Assembly (NCBI GenBank): GCA_905221605.1
Contig: CAJNDS010000460.1
Span: forward strand, 1-62,000
Source of the DNA: Symbiodinium natans
Lineage: Eukaryota; Sar; Dinophyceae; Suessiales; Symbiodiniaceae
Direction of reading: 5' to 3'
Length of the DNA: 62,000 nt
The notes below the pieces were generated by a model. The model was given only the letters and a program-made list of their open reading frames with translations. It searched no databases and was not told the DNA's origin. The number at the start of each line of letters is the position of its first letter. The stretch's first letter is position 1. Below are positions 9,065-18,963 of this stretch, one piece after another. The translations under genes and the position numbers were made by a program.

Positions 9065-11657
9065 ATGGTTTGCTGATCAGGAGTTATCCTCAGAAGAACA
9101 AGAGGAAAGGCAACTCTATGGAGAAAAGATCTATAGAGCTCTTCTGGAGGATGGAAAGGCTGATAAGGCCTATGTGGGCAAAATCACTGGGATGCTGTTG
9201 GGTCGTACAATGGATGAGATACAGGAGTGTGTTGCAGACCATGCGTTCCTGGATGCGGAAGCTCGGCGTGCGTATGGCATCTTGCAAAGTGATGGTTGGA
9301 AGCCCGATGGTGCAGAAGGCGCAGGCTTGGGAAAGACAACCGCCTTTTCCCGAAAGCTGTACCACAACGCGCTCTACGAACTGGCATGTAAGAAAAGGAG
9401 ATTTAGTCGACCAGTCGTGGGTGAAGCGGTGGCAACGTTGCTGAGTCAAGGCAAAGATGAACTTTGGAATGCGCTTTGGCTGGACACCAAGCGGTTTTTG
9501 CAGGAGCTTGATGGTGCAGTTGAATCCATGAGTAAAAGAGAAAACAAGCCAATGGAAGCCTACATGGATCCCGATCAGTACAAGAAAGCTCACCTGACGC
9601 CAAAAACTGTGTCGCCAGGGTACAGTAAACTGTGCAAGTTTTTCAATCAGGGAAGGTGTCGCAATGGAGATGAGTGTTCCTATGAACATCGTCGTTATGG
9701 TGAAGGTTGGCCAGGAGGAGGACCAACTGAGCCAAAGAACAGCCAAAAAGCTGGAGACGAGGATGGGGACATTGGTGGCCCTCCTACGGAAGAAGGCGCA
9801 GTGGATGAGGCACAGCAGGAGCGGGAGGATTCAGCTTTCAGAGCCAAGTACAACTTTGGTAAAGGTGCATCAAAGGGTGAGTCGGTGTCAGACGAGCCAA
9901 AGAGGCAAATGTGTCTGTGTTACAACCAAGGAGAAGGTTGTAAATATGGAAATTCCTGCAGATACTCGCACGATGAAAAAGCGGTTTTGGAAGGGACTTG
10001 GGAACCCGGCAGATCCTGGGACAATGCGTCTCGGAAGGCCCTAAGGGAAGCAGGGTTCCATCATTGCTGCTTCGACTACTACATCAAAGGGAGGTGTCGC
10101 GTGCGATATGGGTGCAAGTATTCTCACGAAGAAATGTCTGAAGAACGACTGGCCCAGTTGAAGCATCTGGTGAATGTGGCGAACCATGTTTCGTTTCAAA
10201 GAGGAAGAGGATTGGAGATTCCCGACAGGAGCACCTTTCAACCACCGGTAAGTGGGGGAGCAGAATCTTCGTCATCCTCGGCACCAAAAGCGCTGCAAAT
10301 GACCAATGTGTCACAGAAAACAAGTGAAGGTGATACACTGGATGGAACGGATGGAGAGGTACAAAAGGATTCGGTGGCAGAGTCTACCGCGGTACGTCTT
10401 CAGGATCCTGAAGAGCCAATAGAACATTGGATGGCTCGCAACAACCACTTGTGGGTGTATACACCTCACGTAAGTGATGTTATGATCAAGCTGGGTGTAA
10501 CCAACGTCAAAGAGCTACAAGAGTATATCTTTGTGGAAGATTTGGTGGAAAAAGGAGTTAACAAGGTGACGGCCTGCAAAATTCTGCAATTGGTGGGTGG
10601 TGTTCAGTACCGGCCAATGTCGCCGGATGTGGCTGTTTCTGCCAACGCGTCGGTACGCATGGAGCAATCTTCTGGAAGCCGTGAAGCTGGAAGAGATGGG
10701 GAGAGAACTATCTCTCAGGTGCGTGAAGCTGAAGGTCCTGGTACAAAGGAGATGCCGCGAGGGTCTTATCGAGAGATTTTCGACACCGGCAAGTACCGTG
10801 ACGCTTGGACGCTTGCGCAGAGATCCCCGCTGTGCGTGCAGAGGTTGCGATTGGTGGGAGTTGGAATGCCACCGGTGAACCCGCCAACAAAGGCGTATCG
10901 GTCAAGATCAAACCCTGTGAAAAGGGGAAGGCCCTTGCTGGATAAAAAACAGGTGCGACAGGTGCCACGCTCTCGCTCACAACGGCGAGTGCAGCCGGCG
11001 GAAGTGGTGGAAAAGCCAAAGCCGCTGGAGCCAGTAAAGCCTCGTGGTGGTTTGTCGTACCCATTCAGCAGAGCGTGGGCAGATTTGGTGGATGATGATG
11101 ATCAAACGGGAGCTTTGGTCTCCTATGCAGATACCTCAGGTGATTCAAGTGAGGAAGAAACCAACAGCGCGCAACACCTGAGGGAAATCTTTTTGCAAGA
11201 AAGGGATTCACAAAGAACTGCGATGCGTGGCAATGTTCCAATTGCTGGTTCTTCAAGCTCCAATGATGGGCAGAAAAAATCGGTTCACCTTGGCGAAGGG
11301 CGCGACAAAGCGTCGCGGGGGGAGACCCGCCAAGAAGTGACTTCTCAAGTTTTTTCGCTACCACAACCTTCTCGTCGAACTGAACAGTCTCAAAAAAGAG
11401 CAAGGGATGGCTCAGTTATAGTTGGTTCGCTGGCGGTGGGCTCCACGGATGAGGTTTTACCTGGGCAAGGTGTTGCTGGACAGGTGAATGTATCTGAAAG
11501 CGCTCAAGTTCTTCCTGGGCAAGAAGTGGCTGGACAGGAGACGGCGCTGGAAGGAGCAGTGCAAATTTCTGGCGAGGAGACTGACCAAAAAGAGGAGAAG
11601 GTGGGAGCAATGAACTCCGTGGTGATGGTGCGAAGACATTGGATGTTCGTCCGGTGA
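9012..11657 (+). CDS. Gag-like ORF2, three CCCH zinc fingers and SAM-like domain
   Basis: 881 codons in the frame one base on from ORF1, overlapping it by 53 bp; its ATG is probably not a true start but the continuation of ORF1. Three CCCH fingers: near residues 208-227 (CKFFNQGRCRNGDECSYEH), 300-321 (CLCYNQGEGCKYGNSCRYSH) and 352-373 (ending CRVRYGCKYSH). CCCH fingers normally bind RNA. Residues about 479-530 resemble a SAM domain (LGVTNVKELQEYIF, GVNKVTACKILQLVGGV). A basic stretch with RSRS motifs follows. No protease DTG/DSG motif and no polymerase motif is seen. It ends inside a 75-bp overlap with ORF3. Confidence 0.75.
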   Translation: MLVNGQWDWKWEEEQSDEWFADQELSSEEQEERQLYGEKIYRALLEDGKADKAYVGKITGMLLGRTMDEIQECVADHAFLDAEARRAYGILQSDGWKPDGAEGAGLGKTTAFSRKLYHNALYELACKKRRFSRPVVGEAVATLLSQGKDELWNALWLDTKRFLQELDGAVESMSKRENKPMEAYMDPDQYKKAHLTPKTVSPGYSKLCKFFNQGRCRNGDECSYEHRRYGEGWPGGGPTEPKNSQKAGDEDGDIGGPPTEEGAVDEAQQEREDSAFRAKYNFGKGASKGESVSDEPKRQMCLCYNQGEGCKYGNSCRYSHDEKAVLEGTWEPGRSWDNASRKALREAGFHHCCFDYYIKGRCRVRYGCKYSHEEMSEERLAQLKHLVNVANHVSFQRGRGLEIPDRSTFQPPVSGGAESSSSSAPKALQMTNVSQKTSEGDTLDGTDGEVQKDSVAESTAVRLQDPEEPIEHWMARNNHLWVYTPHVSDVMIKLGVTNVKELQEYIFVEDLVEKGVNKVTACKILQLVGGVQYRPMSPDVAVSANASVRMEQSSGSREAGRDGERTISQVREAEGPGTKEMPRGSYREIFDTGKYRDAWTLAQRSPLCVQRLRLVGVGMPPVNPPTKAYRSRSNPVKRGRPLLDKKQVRQVPRSRSQRRVQPAEVVEKPKPLEPVKPRGGLSYPFSRAWADLVDDDDQTGALVSYADTSGDSSEEETNSAQHLREIFLQERDSQRTAMRGNVPIAGSSSSNDGQKKSVHLGEGRDKASRGETRQEVTSQVFSLPQPSRRTEQSQKRARDGSVIVGSLAVGSTDEVLPGQGVAGQVNVSESAQVLPGQEVAGQETALEGAVQISGEETDQKEEKVGAMNSVVMVRRHWMFVR

Positions 11658-14296
11658 AGAAGGACCCTCAGCAATTGCTTACTAAAGGCCTTCTGAATCG
11701 GATTTATTGGAAGGTTGCTGTCGGCAAGTTGCCTGTAGGGCAAAGGGACTGTCAGAAGGGGTCCAATAAAATGGATCGAAATTTGGTTATTAGCATGTCA
11801 TCCGAAGGTGCAAGCGAACAGGATTTGAACCTGGCACTGGAGGATGCTGCTGATCAGTCAATGGATGATGGTACAATGGTGGTTATGGTGTATGATCCAC
11901 GAACGCTGATTCAGTCGCCAACAACTGATTGGGTTATGCGTCGCGGTTTGACCGATCGTACCATCTGGCCGGCAATAGCGACTGCAGCACAGAGGATATG
12001 TGCTGAAATGGTTCAAGTGGATGAATTGAATGCCCAGCTGGGGACTGGGACACTCCTTCTTCAAAGGAGAGATCAAGGATATTATGGTGATTTGCATCAT
12101 TCGTTCCATGACAATCCGTGCTTGCCAGCGGTGGGAAATTATCCTCTCTCGGTGATGGGTGCATTGCTGTCTCCTGGTCTGGAAGGGGAATTCAAAAATA
12201 CTGATAAGTTTGGAACTGCTATGGAGGCAATTGCCTACGATTGGAGTCGCAGTCCAGGCATGGAAGTTCACGTTGAACTTATGGCGAGGGTAGCCAAATT
12301 GGTTGCTCCGTTCCTTACCCTAGGAGGCCAAGGATCAGTGGTGAATTCGGAATTTCTCTGGCAGCGCGGGAAGGCTCAATTGATGGAGTTCCTTCAGGCG
12401 GCGACATGTGCTGATCAATTGGAGGTTCTCTGGAACAGGATGGACGACGATGTCGATGAGGAAGTGGATCCTTCAACAATGGTGCTGGAGATTCTTGGAC
12501 AGGAAGATGCGGTACTTGATCAAGGGAACAATGAATCCCCTATTCCCATTGAAGATGATGGAGGTGAGACAATTGGTGACACTGGAAGGGATGGCAAAGC
12601 GCCAGAAGTTTCTCCAGAAGAGGAGACATCCAGTGGTTCGTCAAGATTGGCTGGCACAAGGATGTTCTTGTGGTCAGTGTCTTCTCGCGTGGCTTCCAAC
12701 TGGGATTTCTCTACGCAGGACCGCACTACTGGTAGGATCTTTGACAGCACGAAGGGGTATCCTGGTGAAGGACCAGATAATGGTGACGATTTTTCCTCTA
12801 AGAGGAACTTACCCTGGATCTCTGAAGACTACCTCGACGAAGTGGTGTCAAAAAAGATGGAAAGGTCTTCAGATATGGATGGGTTGGATGGGTTTGTTCC
12901 GGAAAGTGAGGGACAGTTGGAAAAGGTAGAGGTGGAGAATGTTACTGCCTCTAGAATTCTTATGGCTCTTTGGAAAAAGGGATATAGAGCTGGGTATAGG
13001 AGGTTGTGTCGTTCGAATGTATCTGGATGCAAGGTTGGAGCAATGAAACATCCAATCAAAAGGGTGCAGAAGATCGGCACTAGAAGGGCCTTCGTGAAAA
13101 TATTCAATGTTTTTGGATCGTCTCAGCATGGCTCAGGAGCTGGCGGAAAACCAATCATGAAGGTGGTAGGACCAAGGCCAGGTTTTCCAGCTGTACTCAA
13201 AGCATCAAATACTGATAGCACCTTGGGTGAAGGGAGCAGTTCTCAGGTACGTGGCAATGTTCATGTAGAGCAGAATCGCCCTATGGACCGGTACGAGGCG
13301 GAGCGTTTGGAAAAGAGGAAGAAAGGCTTCTGCTATTGGTTCAGCAAGGGAAAAGATCGCTGCAAATTTGGTGAACACTGCAAATTCATCCATTCAGAAG
13401 ATGATGTGGTGCTACAATCGTATTGGTGCAAGTACTATGTGGCTGGGAGACACTGTTTCTCTGGAAAGGACTGTAAGTTCTCACATGATGCAACTGGTGT
13501 AAGGTGTATCCAGTTTGCTCAGTCTGGCAAGTGCCGTTATGGGGACAAGTGTGTCTTTGAGCATGGTGATCCGCTGGATGAACAGAGGCCAAGGTCTCCA
13601 AGGACGCCCCCAAGGGATGGTCCAAGGAGAAGTTCTGGTACAAAAGGTGGAGAAAAGGAGATCTCTCCTGAACGGTTTGATGAAGACGAGGAGGATTTCA
13701 TGGTTTATGACGATGATACCAAAATGGTAGAACTGCTGATGGAGGCGATTTCATTTATGTCCAATGGCAAGTCAGATTTGGCTCGTGCAGAGGCGGACCC
13801 AGTGTTCAAACTCCTGAAGTTCAATGGAGACGCTGAACAGATGGATAGAGAATGGTGCTCATGGACCACTGGTATGCTGTCTACACTGGAACTTCACGAA
13901 ATAGTGAAGTCGTATGAGGTTTCGCTGGCGGAGGTGGAAGAATGGGTCAATGACCTGAGGATATGGTTCGAGCGAGCCAATGTTGAAGAAGAGACAGATC
14001 CCAAAAGGGGCAAAAAGAGGTCCCTAGAAAGGGAGTCCCGCAAGGATATTCCTGCCGAAAAGGAGGTGGTTGGAACTTCGGAGACGGATGTTGCCGTTGA
14101 GGAAGAGGTGAAAAAGGTCAAAAAGAAGAGGAAAACTGCAGCTAGCGAGGATCCGTATACTCTCATGGTTCCAAAGCCGAAGAAGATGCCGGCGATCATT
14201 GAGAAGGGTGGATCATCATCCAATGCGGTGGTTTCTGCAGGGGAAAAAGCCTCTTCGAGAATGCGCACAAAGTCAAGCGTCGTGGGAAAGACGTAG
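11639..14296 (+). CDS. Gag-like ORF3, three more CCCH fingers
   Basis: The open frame reaches back to about 11585, the first ATG is at 11771, and the natural-looking protein joins ORF2 by a -1 shift within the overlap. CCCH fingers lie near residues 563-585 (CKFGEHCKFIH), 597-616 (CKYYVAGRHCFSGKDCKFSH) and 622-642 (CIQFAQSGKCRYGDKCVFEH). An acidic strip and a lysine-rich, nuclear-localisation-like tail (KKVKKKRK) follow. The TAG at 14294-14296 is not the natural end: the same frame stays open for 91 more codons to TGA at 14570-14572. No reverse transcriptase, integrase or RNase H signature is present in this last ORF, where pol would be expected. Confidence 0.72.
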   Translation: MDVRPVKKDPQQLLTKGLLNRIYWKVAVGKLPVGQRDCQKGSNKMDRNLVISMSSEGASEQDLNLALEDAADQSMDDGTMVVMVYDPRTLIQSPTTDWVMRRGLTDRTIWPAIATAAQRICAEMVQVDELNAQLGTGTLLLQRRDQGYYGDLHHSFHDNPCLPAVGNYPLSVMGALLSPGLEGEFKNTDKFGTAMEAIAYDWSRSPGMEVHVELMARVAKLVAPFLTLGGQGSVVNSEFLWQRGKAQLMEFLQAATCADQLEVLWNRMDDDVDEEVDPSTMVLEILGQEDAVLDQGNNESPIPIEDDGGETIGDTGRDGKAPEVSPEEETSSGSSRLAGTRMFLWSVSSRVASNWDFSTQDRTTGRIFDSTKGYPGEGPDNGDDFSSKRNLPWISEDYLDEVVSKKMERSSDMDGLDGFVPESEGQLEKVEVENVTASRILMALWKKGYRAGYRRLCRSNVSGCKVGAMKHPIKRVQKIGTRRAFVKIFNVFGSSQHGSGAGGKPIMKVVGPRPGFPAVLKASNTDSTLGEGSSSQVRGNVHVEQNRPMDRYEAERLEKRKKGFCYWFSKGKDRCKFGEHCKFIHSEDDVVLQSYWCKYYVAGRHCFSGKDCKFSHDATGVRCIQFAQSGKCRYGDKCVFEHGDPLDEQRPRSPRTPPRDGPRRSSGTKGGEKEISPERFDEDEEDFMVYDDDTKMVELLMEAISFMSNGKSDLARAEADPVFKLLKFNGDAEQMDREWCSWTTGMLSTLELHEIVKSYEVSLAEVEEWVNDLRIWFERANVEEETDPKRGKKRSLERESRKDIPAEKEVVGTSETDVAVEEEVKKVKKKRKTAASEDPYTLMVPKPKKMPAIIEKGGSSSNAVVSAGEKASSRMRTKSSVVGKT

Positions 14297-14572
14297 AAGA
14301 AGGAGAAAAGTCAAAGCCCCAAGAAGGAAGAGGTGGTAGTGGTGAAAGGTCCTGAGGAAAAGGATCGTTCCTCTGATGTGGATGCGCAAGCGTCTTCCGC
14401 TGTGAATGCAGAGCTGGGTCAATCTTGCCAAGCGATTGAGGACGCGAAGAGAGAGGGATTGGTATCCTCAATTCAAAGGTGCGTGCAAGATCCTGTTCTT
14501 ACAGTGTCGGACCTAGAGTATGTTCTGCTGCGACTTCACCTCAGTATCGATACCCATCGGAAGAAGAAGTGA
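14297..14572 (+). CDS. In-frame extension of ORF3 after a TAG
   Basis: The ORF3 frame runs on without a stop after TAG, first Lys-rich and then helical (IEDAKREGLVSSIQRC, VSDLEYVLLRLHL), to TGA at 14570-14572. The coding-like composition suggests either a nonsense mutation or stop-codon readthrough. Confidence 0.5.
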   Translation, partial: KKEKSQSPKKEEVVVVKGPEEKDRSSDVDAQASSAVNAELGQSCQAIEDAKREGLVSSIQRCVQDPVLTVSDLEYVLLRLHLSIDTHRKKK

Positions 14573-14931
14573 CTGGATGGTATGGATGAGGGAATGGTTT
14601 TTCTCTTTCTGAAGACAGGTGTGCTGGAACAGCCAATGCGCTGAAGATATGGCGGTTACTATTAAGGGTATGGAAATCCCTGATAGTAGAAGTCAGTAGC
14701 TTTTTGCGTAGCGAAGACCACGGTTCGTGGTGAAGAAGACTGAAGAGTCTTCAATGACAAGAGAGTCATGGTGAAAAAAGATTCTCTGTGGGTAATGGGT
14801 TTAGCCAATGTGCTATAAATTCGTCCTGGATGACGTAAAACCATAATGTGCAGTCCAAGCAGCTGGCTGCTGCCCTAATGGCGGTTTTTGGCCGAAAGTC
14901 TGCACCTCCAATGTGTGTCCTAGGAAATCCT
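14573..14931 (+). other. 3' untranslated part of the LTR element
   Basis: No long frame. Holds a palindrome CCTAGGAAATCCTAGG (14920-14935) next to the polypurine tract. Otherwise nothing recognised. Confidence 0.5.
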
Positions 14932-14944
14932 AGGACAGGGGGAG
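14932..14944 (+). other. Polypurine tract
   Basis: Purine-rich GGACAGGGGGAG (one C) abuts the right LTR, the expected site of plus-strand priming in LTR elements. Confidence 0.7.
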
Positions 14945-15150
14945 TGCGGAGCTGCAGTTGGTATTGTGGAAAGGAGTTGGAGTTGAAAGTTGAAGGGTCA
15001 ATGTACCTGCTAATCTTCATGGCTCAAGACTGGGCCATGCGCCTGGTAGCAAAAAGAAAGTTCGAGTTTCTGGTGTTTGCTGGTTGGTTCAGGGTGAAAT
15101 CTCTGGCGACTGTTAGGGTTGGTTTCCTTTCCCTTTCGGTTGCCCCCGTA
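14945..15150 (+). repeat. Right LTR (206 bp)
   Basis: Identical to 6493-6698. It is followed at once by TAGGG and then telomere repeat. Confidence 0.93.
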
Positions 15151-15481
15151 TAGGGTGTAGGGTTTAGGGTTTAGGGTTTAGGGTTTAGGGTTTAGGGGCA
15201 GGGTTTAGGGTTTAGGGTTTGGGGTTTAGGGTTTAGGGTTTAGGGTTGATCTAAGGTCTTTCTAGGGAAGTGCTGGAGGGTTTCTAATCTGGGTAGCGCA
15301 GTGGTACGTTTTTATGTCTTGCTTTGGGTTCCAGGGAACTCCCCTAATGCCCCCTAAAGCCCTAAACCCTAAACCCTCTACCCTAGACCCTAGACCCTAA
15401 ACCCTAAACCCTAAACCTAAAACCTAAACCCTAAACCCTAAACCCTAGACCCTAGACCCTAAACCCTAGACCCTAAACCCT

Positions 15482-15565
15482 CCTTGCTACGAGCAGCTCA
15501 GGTTCTCGAGGCCTCCGAGGGGTTCGAGGCGCGGCTCGGCGCCCGCGCGGCGGCGCCTGGTCTTG
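15482..15565 (+). other. Exon-like island
   Basis: Open on + after a CCCTAAA block, reading LLRAAQVLEASEGFEARLGA; alanine-rich and helical. Fragment or exon of an unknown protein. Confidence 0.33.
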
Positions 15566-15810
15566 AAAGGGACGTTAATGGGAACCCCAGACAGGGAAGC
15601 CCAAATTAGGGTCTAGGGTTTAGGGTTTAGGGTTTAGGGATATACCGCAATAGAATATATAATGTACCAACTACTGTATATTCCTCTCAAATTCCTACTA
15701 CTGTAGATTCTTGTGGTCCTTTTGCCCTTCAGAGTCTGGAGAGGTGCAGGGGGTTGCTTTAAGGTTCTTTTTGCAGGGATCTTTGGCTGGCTTCTTATAG
15801 GGTTCTTATA

Positions 15811-15893
15811 TGCGGGTTTACGACAATCGGGGACTCCTAAAATAGCCCCCAAATAGTAGGATTCCCTTGTAAGAAGGACCCCAATAAGGTACC
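15811..15893 (-). repeat. Dispersed ~75-bp repeat, copy 3
   Basis: Reverse complement of the 491-566 family, the closest match among the copies. It shares GGGGTCCTT, CCTACTATTTGGGGG and AGGAGTCCCC in order. Confidence 0.72.
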
Positions 15894-16744
15894 CTAATAT
15901 TGTAAACCGCCATAGGGTTTAGGGTATGTCGATGTATACAGGGTTCTTATAATAAAGCTGAAACTTTTTAGGGTAAACCCTAAACCCTAAACCCTAAATT
16001 GTAAACCCTAAACCCTAAACTCTAAACCCTAAACCGCTTGGTAACGTTAATGTTTCATCATAAGGAGATCAAATTAATGGCAACTTGTTCCAGGAGGTTT
16101 CCTAGGCAAGGAAAACAGGTATTGGTAACTTGGCCCAAGGTTAGGAACCCTAAGCCCTAAACCCCAAACCCCAAACCCCAAACCCTAAACCCTAAACCCG
16201 TAACGCAGCACAGTTTCAGGAATTTCGGGTTGTGGGCTCAAGATTCTTGGGATGTGAAGGGCTCTTTGGGGGTTAGGGTTTAGGTGATAGGGTTTAGGGT
16301 ATAAGGGTTAGGGTATAGGGGCTAGGGTTTAGGGTTTAGGGTGGGGTTTAGGGTTTAGGGTTTAGGGTTTAGGGTTTAGGGTTTAGGGTTTAGGGTAAAG
16401 GGCGTGTCGGGTTCAAGCGGGTTGATGGATGTCGGGCTTTTTAGGTTTTAGAGTTTAGGGCTCAGGGCCCTTGGTTCCAAGTTTGGGGGTGGGGGGGGGG
16501 GTTAGGGTTTAGGGTTTAGGGTTTAGGGTTTAGGGTTTAGGGTTTAGGGTTTAGTGTTTAGGGTTTAGGGTTTAGGGTTATTAGGGTTTCTGGTTTAGGG
16601 CCTCTTGCGGAAGTACCCTCTTCGCAGGGAGTGTAATCTGGAACAGCCTGATGCGGGTTCTGGGCTTCTTCCAGTGGATTCATTGCAGCATAACTACTTA
16701 AATGAATCACATATGATGTTACATTGCATTTTTGCATTTTAAGG

Positions 16745-16862
16745 TTTCAGAACCTGGAGAGTGAGAACGCCAAGCAGCAGAAGGAGCTTGAAACGGAGTG
16801 TCAGTCGCCGCGACACTGAGTATGGCATCCGGCAGCAGCTGCGGCGTGACATCGAGTCAAAG
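16745..16862 (+). other. Exon-like island, coiled-coil type
   Basis: Reads on + as FQNLESENAKQQKELETE, a typical coiled-coil composition, then continues in another frame with Arg/Gln-rich codons. It abuts a CCCTAAA array. Fragment of an unknown coiled-coil protein. Confidence 0.35.
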
Positions 16863-17384
16863 GAAAACCCTAAACCCTAAACCCTAAACCCTACCTGAAC
16901 CACCCGATCGTATGTTTATTTCCGTTTGTCGTAGAACGTGCACACTTCGTGTTCTGCACATATGTAAATCCATCCTCTTGCTAGTCCCGTACACAAATAA
17001 CCGTGCCTAATGTTTTTGAGCTGCCTGTTTGAAAGTTCAAGCACTTCCCCGGCTTTGTGGTCCTTGGTGCGAAGGCCTGGTTTGGCATGGGTGGGAAAAG
17101 GACCAAAGCAGCCGAAAAAAACAATATATAAGGCTATCACCCTAACGCCCGGGAGCTTGTGATTTCGGACTTGTCGTTCTAGGCGTGACTTCTGTAAAAC
17201 CTTAGTATGATATGGGGATGTGGGAGGGGTTTGGGAGGCTCTGGTAGTCATAGTCCCCGATGATCGCCTGACAGGTCGGGCCATGTGACTTTTGGATCCC
17301 TGGGTTTGGGCTGGCGGCTGGGGCTGGTGTGCCTGGCTTGCTTACTGGGCCACGACAGCCTACTATGTGTCTTCCCCGTGTCTG

Positions 17385-17441
17385 TGTGTGTGTGTGTGTG
17401 TGTGTATGTGTGGGTGGGTGTGTGCGTGTGTGCGTGTGTGA
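17385..17441. repeat. GT-rich microsatellite
   Basis: (TG)n with interruptions over about 55 bp. Reading frames across it are artefacts of the repeat. Confidence 0.9.
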
Positions 17442-17551
17442 GCACCATGAGCATCAGCTTGGTAACTGCATTGTTTGGGCTTATAGATGCTCTTCATCAG
17501 TTGCTGTGTGTTCATGCGCCACACAGAGCGCATCATCGGGACACTCACCTT

Positions 17552-18848
17552 GCCCAAATACAGTTGCAGTCACGCTGCTGTAGAAACGGTCCTGCTAAGC
17601 TGTGAAGCTGTGGCTAGGGTCATCCGTGTGCTTGAAGCAAGGGCAGCAGTGGCAGAGGAGGTGGTGCCTCAAGATGACAATGTCAACTTGGGCCAGATAT
17701 GGTTTGATCTTCCGGAAATGGCAACACGGGGCGCGGGTGGAAGGATTATCGTAGCAGGAAATGCATTGACGAGGGCAGACGTGGACTTCAACTGGGATAT
17801 CATTGCTTACGCAATAAAGGTACTGGGGGTCAGACCTTCTGTGGATGCCCTGGAAGAGCATGTGGCGCAGTTCTTTGTGCTATCTCGGCCAAAGGGAAAG
17901 CCGAAGGTTGCAAGTGCCCTGTCCAAAGTCGCGTTGCATAATCGTGCTGCGTGCTGATTGAGCCTCATCCTTATAGGCCTTAGGCAACATGAATGCCCAC
18001 GATTGCACACTTGCAAGGCAAGTTCTGCCGAACACAAGCATGGAGAATCAGGAACCTGATCACGATCTTTGCGAGACTCGCGAAACTACCACACCGCCCA
18101 ACAGAAGAAAACATACGCAAGATGTATGAAATTCTTGGCATTCCGATTCCTGCAGGCATCTTGCTTGAATTGTTTCTGCAACCTGCAGATGTACCACCCA
18201 ATGTCACCCAATAGACAATCACGAATTAGGTCGTGCCAACTTTCTGTCCACAATCAAGGACGGTCATCGTCGTCGCTGTCGGTCAATGATGCTGGTGAAG
18301 AACATGCTGGTGAACATGCGCAGGACACATGGGGCTAGAGGGTCTAGTTGAAGTTGTTCCGGTTGCTTTTCTGGGCAGCCCAATTGAAAGTGCAATTGCC
18401 CAGGCAGATGAAGGTGCAGAGGAAGAGACGCTTACAGATGATGAGCTTGATGAGGGTATTGAGCCCACGAAGCCCCACCCGTGCCCAGAAGCTCCTGCTG
18501 CAGTATCTTCCGAGCAGCGACGGTACAAAATCTGTGACTTGCACTCGTGTGAAAGCACCCTTGCATCAGTCGTCCCAGTGGCTATGTATTCAATCCTTCT
18601 TACTTTGCCTCCGCCTAGGCAGCAAGTCTCCGCCCAAGTCTTGGGAGACGCCGAGCCCTCGTGCGCCACAGAGTGTGTCCCCTGTTACTGGTGCAAAGGA
18701 GACCCACCCGAACAAAAAAAGAGCGATCCTGGAAGAGCTAGAGCAGTGCCGTGTGAACCTAGAAGCACTGTTGACAGCGAAGAAGCAGCGAACCAGCGAG
18801 AAGAAGCCCGAGAAGATCGATCGCACCTTGCATGCCTTGACTTTTTGA
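17552..18848 (+). CDS. Small spliced gene, unknown product
   Basis: Several coding-like blocks on + suggest a multi-exon gene. Block 17552-17957 includes IWFDLPEMATRGAGGRIIV. Block 18011-18191 includes RIRNLITIFARLAKLPHRPT and meets a GTACCA donor. Block 18329-18533 is acidic and includes AEEETLTDDELDEGIEP. Block 18619-18848 ends KPEKIDRTLHALTF then TGA. The last junction is well supported: donor GTGACT after 18533, acceptor CGCCTAG before 18619, an 85-bp intron, frame kept. Earlier joins are tentative. No family recognised; the C-terminal exon carries Ser/Pro-rich and Lys/Glu helical sequence. It lies 115 bp before the lysine-rich gene on the same strand. Confidence 0.5.
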
Positions 18849-18963
18849 TTTCCTGCTAGCATAACGCACATGCAAGGGGGTTGTGCTCCTTGTAATTACC
18901 ATGGTTCACACTGTGGGTGTGTGAGGTAGGGTGGTCCATCAAGACACTGAAGAGACACAGCCC

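Larger units (their letters stand above)
6493..15150 (+). mobile_element. LTR retroelement, copia-type priming, no pol
   Basis: Two 206-bp direct repeats (6493-6698 and 14945-15150), which I find identical base for base, bound an 8658-bp unit. The 5-bp sequence TAGGG sits immediately outside both ends (6488-6492 and 15151-15155), as expected of a target-site duplication, although the telomeric surroundings weaken that test. A primer-binding site follows the left LTR and a purine-rich tract precedes the right one. The inside carries three long consecutive + strand reading frames with RNA-binding-type domains. No aspartic protease, integrase DDE, reverse transcriptase YxDD or RNase H motif is visible in any of them. 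Known: Drosophila copia primes from a cleaved initiator tRNA-Met half. Inferred: a recent, non-autonomous insertion mobilised in trans by a copia-like element. Confidence 0.9.
15151..17280. repeat. Telomere-type mosaic
   Basis: Alternating TTTAGGG and CCCTAAA arrays (longest TTTAGGG runs near 16,340-16,395 and 16,503-16,590), with TAGACCC variants near 15,375-15,480. A dispersed-repeat copy, two exon-like islands and degenerate sequence fill the gaps. No complete gene seen. Confidence 0.85.

Noticed and set aside
13670-13735. Reverse-transcriptase YxDD motif in ORF3 (VYDDDTKMVELL)
   Set aside because: It is an acidic run without the surrounding hydrophobic strands or any other polymerase motif; no RT domain follows or precedes it.
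14848-15153. 101-codon ORF spanning the right LTR
   Set aside because: It lies in LTR sequence repeated at the left end, where the same frame also appears; it is LTR DNA rather than a separate gene.
17285-17605. Frames of 84-106 codons around the GT repeat
   Set aside because: Val/Cys-rich translations come from the (TG)n microsatellite.
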